Source: Candidatus Hydrogenedentota bacterium
Lineage (GTDB): Bacteria > Hydrogenedentota > Hydrogenedentia > Hydrogenedentales > SLHB01
Assembly (NCBI GenBank): GCA_026387845.1
Contig: JAPLKX010000574.1
Coordinates: forward strand, 1-5,481
DNA: 5,481 nt
Direction: 5' to 3'
Below, piece by piece: positions 1-5,481 of this stretch (positions are counted from its first letter, which is position 1; every line of letters starts with the position of its first letter). A program made the translations under genes and the position numbers. The notes under the pieces were generated by a model that was not told the DNA's origin, ran no database searches, and saw nothing but the letters and a program-made list of their open reading frames with translations.

Positions 1-932
1 TTCTCTTCGAATCGGGCGTTATAAACCTGCGTATTCCCATTGGCGTCGAATTTGTGATAGCTCAAGATTGTTCGCCCTCGTTTATCGAATCCGATAACGG
101 TTGATTCATTGATCATCCCGCCTTCAATGGGAACAGGGTCAATAATCGTGGCCTTAGAATCCGGACTCATGGGCAGGCTGATTGGTTCGCCGGTTGCCGT
201 TTCCCAGTGAACCATATCCTTGCTGCGCGCATAGCAGAGGAGATGATTGGTTTCGCATGCGCCTGTCGCCCGCCATACCCAGACCAAGTGAAAATAGCCA
301 TCCGGTCCCTGTACAGGTCCCTCTGGATAACAACTGACTTTTCCAAAGCCATCAAACAGTGGAGTGCTTAGCAATCTGCTCCATGACTTTGTCTTTACAT
401 CGTATCGATTCACCAATTGCACCCCATCGCCAGATTTGCCGCCCCGATAAAGAAAGAGAAGTTCACCTTCTGCATCAACCAAGAATTGGGGATAGGTGCA
501 CTTCTTTTCGTTCTCGCCAACCATCGATTCTTCGCGGCGAAGCGTTTTGATGTCATATGGCTTTTCAGTGCGGTAATAGACTAACGGGTCGCCGTGCATG
601 TTTCCGCTGACATGAAGGTGCCCCTCCTGATCCAAACACATGGTGATGTAATGATGACTGTCCCAATTGACCCTTTCAGGTAAACATTTGAAGACCCATT
701 CTGATGAATTTAGATCGCGCATTGCTACGGTCATTCTGCGCTCATGATCATAGTAGGCGACATATTGACGCTCATTCTTGGTCAGTAGACAATACCCAAC
801 CGAATGCCCTGACCAAGCCAGAGCCACATCCAGTACCTGCAATGCAGATGGTTGGTTTTCCTGCGTAAATGCGACAGGCGCAAGCAGCACGAAGAATAGA
901 GTGAGACATGTTGCACACTTTCGGGACCGCAT
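1..932 (-). CDS. Secreted BNR_4-family beta-propeller protein, putative polysaccharide lyase-like (partial, C-terminus beyond window)
   Basis: An uninterrupted frame of 310 codons runs from ATG at 932 to the left edge; the 3' end is missing. Residues 1-24 form a signal peptide: basic start MRSRK, hydrophobic LTLFFVLLAPVAF, likely cleavage near TQ-EN, so the product is exported. The mature part reads like the BNR_4 family (BNR repeat-containing member, multi-bladed propeller): AWSGHSVGY (39-47), YVAYYDHER (57-65), WDSHHYITM (90-98), HVSGNMHGDPLVYYRTEKP (107-125), TYPQF (146-150), FLYRGGKSGDG (160-170), FHLVWVWRATG (214-224), LSYHKFD (290-296). The ulvan lyase families PL24 and PL25 share this fold. 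From memory, their catalytic set is two His, a Tyr and an Arg; H93/H113 (20 apart) and Y147/R163 (16 apart) occupy equivalent-looking places, so a lyase is plausible, but substrate is unknown. The ATG at 936 is rejected: it is out of frame and only 3 nt from the ribosome site. GC is lower than in the plus-strand genes. Family confidence is high, activity low. Confidence 0.88.
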   Translation of the reverse strand, partial: MRSRKCATCLTLFFVLLAPVAFTQENQPSALQVLDVALAWSGHSVGYCLLTKNERQYVAYYDHERRMTVAMRDLNSSEWVFKCLPERVNWDSHHYITMCLDQEGHLHVSGNMHGDPLVYYRTEKPYDIKTLRREESMVGENEKKCTYPQFLVDAEGELLFLYRGGKSGDGVQLVNRYDVKTKSWSRLLSTPLFDGFGKVSCYPEGPVQGPDGYFHLVWVWRATGACETNHLLCYARSKDMVHWETATGEPISLPMSPDSKATIIDPVPIEGGMINESTVIGFDKRGRTILSYHKFDANGNTQVYNARFEE

Positions 933-939
933 ACATTTT

Positions 940-945
940 CTCCTT
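940..945 (-). promoter_or_regulatory. Ribosome binding site of the BNR_4 gene
   Basis: On the minus strand AAGGAG lies 7 nt before the ATG at 932, an ideal spacing. It decides between the ATG at 932 and an overlapping out-of-frame ATG at 936, which would sit only 3 nt away. It lies directly after the stop codon (948-950) of the sulfatase relic, as expected for two genes of one former operon. Confidence 0.75.
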
Positions 946-947
946 GG

Positions 948-1286
948 TTACTGAGTGATCAGGGCAGGTGCTCCTTTCTCTTCCATCAGGGCCCTGGTGG
1001 TGGCGGCGGTCGAGAAGTGAGCGGGTAGCGGTGAAGTTAAGCACCCAGTGCGTTCATTATATTGAATGCAGTCCATGGATTTCCTCAAGTCGTAGAGTTC
1101 CTCTTCGGGCCGTTTTCCGACCGCCAGATCGAACGGCCTTGGACAATTGCTCTTGTTTTCGGTCAGAAAAGGCTTGGTCGGTCCGTCGTCTGTGTCGTAA
1201 TAACCATCCGGGTCGCCCGCGGACCAATGGTAGGCTTGAGGTTGCGTATGTAGAGGTGGTATGCGGGTAGGATACCCCTCTTCTCA
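948..1286 (-). pseudogene. Sulfatase (S1 family) C-terminal remnant, frameshifted and truncated
   Basis: Reading the minus strand, a frame is open from after the TGA at 1284-1286 to the TAA at 948-950 (111 codons) but has no usable start. It contains GYPTR (1277-1263), HWSAGDPDGYYDTDDGPTK (1229-1173), GKRPEEELYDLRK (to 1080) and DCIQ (1073-1062), closing with ALMEEKGAPALITQ (992-951). These match the usual sulfatase tail: GYPxRAIRT, YLYIRN-KPDRW-GDP, a D-G-S/GPTK stretch, PxEELYDLxxDPxCxxN and a final LMxExGDP. The missing block YHLYIRNLKP is found in a second frame at 1261-1232, between GYPTR and HWSAGDP, and TATRSLLDR is found in a third frame (1032-1006). This implies several small indels. 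The N-terminal catalytic domain with the formylglycine CxPxR site is absent. The stop lies 15 nt before the BNR_4 start, so the two were probably one operon. The family is recognised from memory; sequencing error cannot be excluded for single shifts but would not restore the missing N-terminus. Confidence 0.72.
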
Positions 1287-1424
1287 GGCTGTCACGTCAT
1301 TTGAAGTCCCACCGTGAATCGTGGTAGAAGGCCGACCAACGATAGCCATTGTTAAAATTAGTGCTTACATTTCTGAACCTGCCCGTACGTCGAAAGACGC
1401 TACCCAAGGAAACTCACGGAGTAG
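1287..1424. other. Leader / junction region upstream of the glycoside hydrolase
   Basis: This 138-nt stretch separates the sulfatase relic from the plus-strand glycosidase. Recognisable sulfatase similarity stops near 1277. It must hold any promoter of the plus-strand gene, but I see no convincing -35/-10 pair; the AT-rich part around 1350-1375 is the likeliest place. On the minus strand 1300-1413 is an open stretch of 38 codons rich in aromatic residues (ending YRWSAFYHDSRWDFK, then TGA at 1297-1299); it may be a second gene fragment or chance. Confidence 0.4.
1418..1421 (+). promoter_or_regulatory. Possible ribosome binding site of the glycoside hydrolase
   Basis: GGAG ends 3 nt before the ATG at 1425, which is tight; a second candidate AAGGA at 1406-1410 is 14 nt away, which is long. 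For the alternative in-frame ATG at 1434 (Met4), GGAG would be 12 nt away. Neither start has ideal spacing, but an in-frame TAG at 1422-1424 rules out any start further upstream. Confidence 0.4.
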
Positions 1425-4388
1425 ATGAGCAATATGGTTTTATTGGCAACTCTGATAATGGTGAGCGCTGACCCCCGCTGGGCCGTGGATTCCTGGCCGA
1501 GGGAATTAGGCAACCATCGCGCGCTCGTCCAAGTTTCCGAACCGGCGGGCGCGGTTCGCGTGCGGTTGGACTGGCGCCGCCGTGATCTCCACCCGGAGTC
1601 AAAGGCCATTTATGTGCTCACGCCATCCACAGGGGAGCGTGTGGCCAACGTGCTGCCCCGGACCGTCACCCGTGAGTTTGGCGAATTGATCTTCGAGCCC
1701 GCGGCGGGGGCGGGAACCTACGCGATCTACTTCATGCCGTACCGGCATGCAGGCCCGCCTCACTTGTTCAAGACCGAATATGCAGTACCGGACTACGCCC
1801 CTGACCCGAAATGGTTGAGGAAACACAAGCTGGGTGGTTCAACTATCTCTGGCGACGTTTGGCAGAAAATCCCGGAAGCGGAGGTTGTTGCGTTTGAGTC
1901 CCGGAGCAAGTTCGACCGACGTGACCCCATGGAGGTCATTGCGACGGAACAGGAAACCCGGCGCCTCGTCGCCGCGCACCCCGGAAAGACCTATTTGCTC
2001 TTTCCGGAAGACCGGCGCTACCCCATCCGCATGGCGGAAGACATGCCGCTGCGCTGGATTCAGGCCGGCCCGAACCGGCCCTTCCACGGAAGTGCACAAC
2101 CCGGGGAGTTCTACGCATTCCAGATTGGTGTCTTCGCGGCGCAGCAGCCGCTCGAGCGGATCGCCGTCACCTTTAGCGGACTGCAGTCAGCCGGAGGGAG
2201 TGAGGTCATTACGCCTGGATCGTTTTGCTGCTTCAACCTCGGCGGCACAGACGGGCTGGGGAAAGCATTCAGCAAGGACTACTCGCTGCCTGAGGGCAAG
2301 GTGGGCGCCCTCTGGTGCGGCGTGCAGATTCCGAAAGACGCCGTTTGCGCAACCTACACGGGGACCGTTACCGTTAAGCCGGCCAACGCACTCCCTACCG
2401 AAATCGAAATGCACATCGAAGTCGCGGGCGAGGTGCGCGAAGACGCCGGGGACGCGGAACTCTGGCGCCACTCCCGTCTGCGGTGGCTCGATTCCACCAT
2501 CGGCATTGATAATGAAGTGGTCGCACCCTACACGCCGCTCGTCGTCGCCGGAAATTCCGTGGCGTGCCTGGGACGCACTGTTTACTTCGGCGATACCGGA
2601 CTTCCCAAGGAGATTATGGCGGATAGAAAGGTGATCCTCGCCGCTCCCATCCAGTTCGTTATTGAGACCGACAACGCCCCAACGGCGTGGACAAACATTG
2701 ACGCCGGTTTCACCGGGAAAACCCGGGGCACAGTCGTGTGGCGCGCGCGGCAGGAGTCCACCGCCTTCGAAGCAGTCGTGTCGTCAAAGATGGACTTCGA
2801 TGGCTACATCAACTGCGACGTCACGCTGACGGCAAAGGAGAACTGCTCCGTTTCGGACATGCGCCTGGAGATCCCCCTCCGTCCCGGGGCGGCCACCTAT
2901 ATGATGGGCATGGGGCGCAAAGGCGGGTACCGGCCGGAGAGTTGGAAGTGGCAGTGGGACATCAACCGCGCCAATAACAGCCTCTGGCTCGGCGACGTGG
3001 ACGCGGGCCTTCAGTGCAAACTCAAGGACACGGAGGACTGGTGGGACCTGTACCGCCTCACGTCTCACGGCATTCCCGATGCCTGGGGCAACCATGGCCA
3101 AGGCGGCTGCAACGTGTCCGAGAACGACGGCACGGTGCTCATCCGCGCGTACAGCGGTCCCCGGGATTTGGCAAAGGGCCAGCAACTGCAATTCCGCTTC
3201 GGCCTGCTGCCCACGCCTCTCAAGCCGCTCGACCCCGGCCACTGGAACTGGCGCTACTACCACCGCAGCGGCGACCCGGATCTCAAAGAGGCTCTCGGCG
3301 CCGGCGCCACCATCATCAACGTACACCAAGGCGGCGCACTCAACCCCCACATCAACTACCCATTCCTCAACACGGACGTCATGTCGGACTATGTGCGCCG
3401 CGCTCACGAAAACGGCATGAAGGTCAAGATGTATTACACTGTCCGCGAACTCAGCAATTATTGCGTCGAACTTCACGCCCTGCGCAGCCTTGGTTTCGAG
3501 ATTTTCACGGACGGCCCCGGCGGCGGCGCCTCGTGGCTCCACGAGCACCTCGTCTCGAACTACGCTCCCGCATGGCACGAGCCTAATCTGCCCGGCGGCA
3601 AGGTCGACGCCGCTATTGCCACCACCGGCCTCTCGCGCTGGCACAACTACTACCTCGAAGGGCTCCGCTGGCTCTTCGAGAACGTCGAAATCGACGGGCT
3701 CTACCTCGATGGCATCGGCTATAACCGCGAGATCATGAAGCGCGTGCGCAAGGTGATGCAACGAAGTCGGCCCGGTTCGCTCATCGACTTCCACTCCGGA
3801 AACAACTTCGACCCGAACTACGGCCTCAACAACTGCGCCAACCAGTATCTCGAGCACCTGCCGTACGTCGACAGCATCTGGTTCGGCGAAGGCTTCGACT
3901 ACAATGAATCCCCCGACTACTGGCTCGTCGAGGTTTCGGGGATTCCTTTCGGTCTGTTCGGCGAGATGCTTCAGGGGGGCGGCAACCCCTGGCGCGGCAT
4001 GATCTACGGCATGACCAACCGCTACGGCTGGGGCGGCGATCCACGGCCCATCTGGCGTGTCTGGGACGATTTCGGCATCGCCGAGGCGAAGATGCTCGGC
4101 TACTGGGACACCCAGTGCCCCGTGCGGACCAGCCGCAAGGACGTCCTCGTCACAGCCTACGTCAAACCCGGGGAGACGCTCCTGGCGATCGCCAGTTGGG
4201 CCGAAAGCGACGTCGAGGTCCACTTGGAGTTCGATTGGGCGGCCCTCGGGCTCGACTCATCGAAGGCTACCCTTACCGCCAGCGAGATAAGCGAATTCCA
4301 ACCCGCCGCTTCCTTCGCACCGGCCGACGCCATTCCCGTCAAAGCCGGGCGCGGCTGGCTGCTCGGACTGCGATCCACACGTCCATGA
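1425..4388 (+). CDS. DUF6067 / GH123-like putative secreted glycoside hydrolase
   Basis: A complete 987-residue protein. Residues 4-15 (MVLLATLIMVSA, before DP) look like a short signal peptide without a basic n-region. The N-terminal beta domain holds LGNHRALVQV (28-37) and DWRRRDLHPESKAIYV (49-64), which I associate with DUF6067 proteins. Beta-sandwich-like regions follow: about 200-335, then about 345-595 starting LRWLDSTIGIDNEVVAPYT (352-370). A TIM-barrel-like region spans about 600-905: HWNWRYYHR (606-614), MKVKMYYTVREL (665-676), IDGLYLDGIGYNR (756-768), LIDFHSGNNF (786-795), SIWFGEGFDY (817-826). A small beta domain (905-985) closes it, as in many retaining and substrate-assisted glycosidases. 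Candidate acidic catalytic residues are D757, D762, D788, E822 and D825; none is proven. GH123 enzymes are beta-N-acetylgalactosaminidases using an adjacent Asp-Glu pair, and I do not see such a pair at an obvious barrel end, so the specificity is unknown. Start: in-frame TAG directly upstream (1422-1424). GC- and third-position-rich codons support coding over the long frames on the opposite strand. Confidence 0.85.
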   Translation: MSNMVLLATLIMVSADPRWAVDSWPRELGNHRALVQVSEPAGAVRVRLDWRRRDLHPESKAIYVLTPSTGERVANVLPRTVTREFGELIFEPAAGAGTYAIYFMPYRHAGPPHLFKTEYAVPDYAPDPKWLRKHKLGGSTISGDVWQKIPEAEVVAFESRSKFDRRDPMEVIATEQETRRLVAAHPGKTYLLFPEDRRYPIRMAEDMPLRWIQAGPNRPFHGSAQPGEFYAFQIGVFAAQQPLERIAVTFSGLQSAGGSEVITPGSFCCFNLGGTDGLGKAFSKDYSLPEGKVGALWCGVQIPKDAVCATYTGTVTVKPANALPTEIEMHIEVAGEVREDAGDAELWRHSRLRWLDSTIGIDNEVVAPYTPLVVAGNSVACLGRTVYFGDTGLPKEIMADRKVILAAPIQFVIETDNAPTAWTNIDAGFTGKTRGTVVWRARQESTAFEAVVSSKMDFDGYINCDVTLTAKENCSVSDMRLEIPLRPGAATYMMGMGRKGGYRPESWKWQWDINRANNSLWLGDVDAGLQCKLKDTEDWWDLYRLTSHGIPDAWGNHGQGGCNVSENDGTVLIRAYSGPRDLAKGQQLQFRFGLLPTPLKPLDPGHWNWRYYHRSGDPDLKEALGAGATIINVHQGGALNPHINYPFLNTDVMSDYVRRAHENGMKVKMYYTVRELSNYCVELHALRSLGFEIFTDGPGGGASWLHEHLVSNYAPAWHEPNLPGGKVDAAIATTGLSRWHNYYLEGLRWLFENVEIDGLYLDGIGYNREIMKRVRKVMQRSRPGSLIDFHSGNNFDPNYGLNNCANQYLEHLPYVDSIWFGEGFDYNESPDYWLVEVSGIPFGLFGEMLQGGGNPWRGMIYGMTNRYGWGGDPRPIWRVWDDFGIAEAKMLGYWDTQCPVRTSRKDVLVTAYVKPGETLLAIASWAESDVEVHLEFDWAALGLDSSKATLTASEISEFQPAASFAPADAIPVKAGRGWLLGLRSTRP

Positions 4389-4503
4389 CGGCCGTACCCT
4401 ATGCAAGGAACATCGAGAACACAATGCTGCCGCATCCGGCGGACGTCGCAGCAAGAATAGAAAGCATGTTAAAGTGATCGCCTGTCCGATTGGATTCAAA
4501 AGT

Positions 4504-4517
4504 CTCGACATGTTGAG
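4504..4517. repeat. Near-perfect 14-nt palindrome upstream of the MBOAT gene
   Basis: CTCGACATGTTGAG equals its own reverse complement except for one symmetric pair (G at position 4 against T at position 11). It ends 29 nt before the GTG start. It could be an operator or chance; ACATGT alone is a common 6-base palindrome. Confidence 0.25.
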
Positions 4518-4535
4518 GGATCTGAAGGTTACCGT

Positions 4536-4541
4536 GAGGAG
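4536..4541 (+). promoter_or_regulatory. Ribosome binding site of the MBOAT gene
   Basis: GAGGAG ends 5 nt before GTG at 4547. With the in-frame TGA at 4535-4537 just upstream it fixes the GTG as start. The next in-frame start, ATG at 4565 (residue 7), would be 23 nt from this site and remove the beginning of the protein. Confidence 0.65.
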
Positions 4542-4546
4542 CGAGC

Positions 4547-5481
4547 GTGGTATTCCATAGCTGGATGTTTCTGATCTTTTTTGCGGTCGTCTATCCGGTC
4601 TTTCTGGCCACGGCAGGCACTCGTTTCCGCCCCCTTTGGCTGGTGATCGTTTCCTACGCCTTCTACGCTTGGTGGAATCCTCTCTATCTGCTCCTTATCG
4701 CATTCAGCACGACGGTCGACTATGCGGTCGTGCTTGCGATGGCCCGATCGAAGAGGAAAAAGCCGTGGCTGTTGCTCAGCGTCGCAAGCAACTTAGGCCT
4801 GTTGGGATTCTTCAAGTACAGCAGTTTCGTAGCGGAGAACCTGAATATCCTCTTGGGATGGCTGGGCGCGGCGTATGCCGTTCCCAAACCCGACATGCTG
4901 CTGCCTGTCGGCATTTCGTTTTTCGTGTTCCGGTCCCTGACCTACACTATCGATTTCTATCGAGGCGACGTGGACAAGGAACCGAACTTTATCCGCTACG
5001 CGGCGTTTGTCTCCTTCTTTCCCCAGTTGCTCGCCGGTCCCATCGAGCGCGCTCGGAACATGCTTCCACAGTTGCAGCAAGGGAAGCAGGTCACGTGGCA
5101 GGACATTACGGACGGCTTGTCCCTGTTTGTGACGGGGCTGTTCAAAAAGGTTGCGCTCGCGGACTACCTGGCAACCTACGTCGATGAAGTGTACGGCATG
5201 CCCGACCAATACCAGTCCCCGGCGCTGATGCTGGCCACGTTTGCGTTCGCGTGGCAGATCTACTTCGACTTCAGCGGCTATACGGACATGGCGCGGGGCG
5301 TGGCACGGCTGATGGGAATCCGCACTATGCTCAATTTCAACGACCCGTACCTCGCCACGAGCCTGGGCGACTTCTGGAACCGCTGGCACATCAGTCCCTC
5401 GACGTGGTTCAAGGACTATGTCTATATCCCGCTCGGTGGAAACCGCAAAGGCCAGGTGCACACGTCTGTCAACATGTCCAT
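4547..5481 (+). CDS. MBOAT-family O-acyltransferase, AlgI-like (partial, C-terminus beyond window)
   Basis: 311 codons from a GTG start to the right edge with no stop. It is a polytopic membrane protein: hydrophobic segments near residues 7-23, 30-53, 74-93, 117-129, 150-163, 190-205 and 226-240. Hallmarks of the AlgI/PatA/DltB type of MBOAT are present in order: LLPVGISFFVFRSLTYTIDF (118-137), FFPQLLAGPIERARNMLPQL (157-176), GLFKKVALADYLA (197-209), FDFSGYTDMARGVARLMGI (240-258), NFNDPYLATSLGDFWNRWHI (263-282) and TWFKDYVYIPLGGNRKG (286-302). H281 is the family's conserved His in the RWHIS box; the second conserved His (HGxxW region) would lie past the edge. Members accept an acyl group across the inner membrane and O-acylate an exported glycan, usually with an AlgJ/AlgX- or SGNH-type partner encoded next door; that partner would be beyond the window. 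The product is about two-thirds of the usual 460-500 residues. A 158-nt gap from the glycosidase leaves it open whether both share one transcript. The exact glycan and acyl group cannot be told. Confidence 0.93.
   Translation, partial: MVFHSWMFLIFFAVVYPVFLATAGTRFRPLWLVIVSYAFYAWWNPLYLLLIAFSTTVDYAVVLAMARSKRKKPWLLLSVASNLGLLGFFKYSSFVAENLNILLGWLGAAYAVPKPDMLLPVGISFFVFRSLTYTIDFYRGDVDKEPNFIRYAAFVSFFPQLLAGPIERARNMLPQLQQGKQVTWQDITDGLSLFVTGLFKKVALADYLATYVDEVYGMPDQYQSPALMLATFAFAWQIYFDFSGYTDMARGVARLMGIRTMLNFNDPYLATSLGDFWNRWHISPSTWFKDYVYIPLGGNRKGQVHTSVNMS

Larger units (their letters stand above)
4389..4546. other. Gap between glycosidase and MBOAT gene
   Basis: No clear terminator with a U-tract and no convincing promoter were seen. 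It holds a 30-codon frame starting at the ATG (4385-4387) that overlaps the glycosidase stop as ATGA and ending at TGA 4475-4477; it has no ribosome site of its own and no recognised similarity, so it is not called as a gene. A 14-nt near-palindrome lies at 4504-4517. Confidence 0.5.

Noticed and set aside
772..1044. 90-codon minus-strand open frame overlapping the BNR_4 start
   Set aside because: It is out of frame with the BNR_4 gene and ends at 772, whereas the other frame runs 310 codons with signal peptide and family motifs; its upper part is the third-frame piece of the sulfatase relic.
1049..1070. 22-nt imperfect palindrome TGCGTTCATTA / TATTGAATGCA, considered as operator
   Set aside because: 18 of 22 positions are symmetric, but it lies inside the sulfatase relic (around the DCIQ codons), not in a promoter-like place, so chance is the simpler explanation.
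1108..1138. Inverted repeat GGCCGTT...AACGGCC with 17-nt spacer, considered as terminator or leader hairpin
   Set aside because: It falls within the sulfatase remnant codons (PFDLAVGKRP region) and has no U-tract on either strand.
968..1270. 100-codon plus-strand open frame between the divergent blocks
   Set aside because: No recognisable protein; the opposite strand here carries sulfatase motifs, so the plus frame is antisense to a gene relic.
2784..4223. 479-codon open frame on the minus strand inside the glycosidase
   Set aside because: It is a shadow of a GC-rich gene; its translation is low-complexity Val/Ala/Glu/Asp-rich with no motif, while the plus frame has recognisable glycosidase blocks.
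4636..5187. 183-codon plus-strand open frame in the MBOAT region
   Set aside because: It is the +1-shifted shadow of the MBOAT frame, Arg-rich and without membrane segments.
4793..5461. 222-codon minus-strand open frame in the MBOAT region
   Set aside because: The plus strand encodes a clear MBOAT protein in a continuous frame; the minus frame has no recognisable motif.

Overview
The window looks like part of a polysaccharide-degradation region from an environmental bacterium. The combination of an S1-type sulfatase tail, a BNR_4 propeller protein, a very large DUF6067/GH123-like glycosidase and an AlgI-type MBOAT acyltransferase is typical of the Planctomycetota-Verrucomicrobiota-Lentisphaerota group or Hydrogenedentota. 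That placement is inference from gene content and GC (hand-sampled lines run about 48-52% in the left gene and about 57-68% in the right two); no taxonomic marker is present.

Layout: two divergent blocks. On the minus strand, 1-932 is the first 310 codons of a secreted BNR_4-family beta-propeller protein, cut by the left edge. Directly upstream of it, at 948-1286, is the decayed C-terminal end of a sulfatase whose stop codon sits 15 nt before the propeller gene's start. The stretch 933-1424, which looks like a long intergenic region, is therefore mostly a gene relic. About 140 nt (1287-1424) remain as the possible leader of the plus-strand genes.

On the plus strand, 1425-4388 encodes a complete 987-residue DUF6067/GH123-like putative glycoside hydrolase. 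After a 158-nt gap, 4547-5481 begins an MBOAT O-acyltransferase of the AlgI family, cut by the right edge.

Working together (inference): the minus-strand block was probably a sulfatase plus propeller-lyase operon acting on a sulfated, possibly uronate-containing polysaccharide. The sulfatase end is now broken, while the propeller gene keeps an intact frame, ribosome site and signal peptide. The glycosidase would act on the same or another exported glycan. The MBOAT protein would acylate a cell-surface or exopolysaccharide and may belong to a separate unit starting in the 4389-4546 gap. No RNA genes, CRISPR arrays or insertion sequences were recognised.
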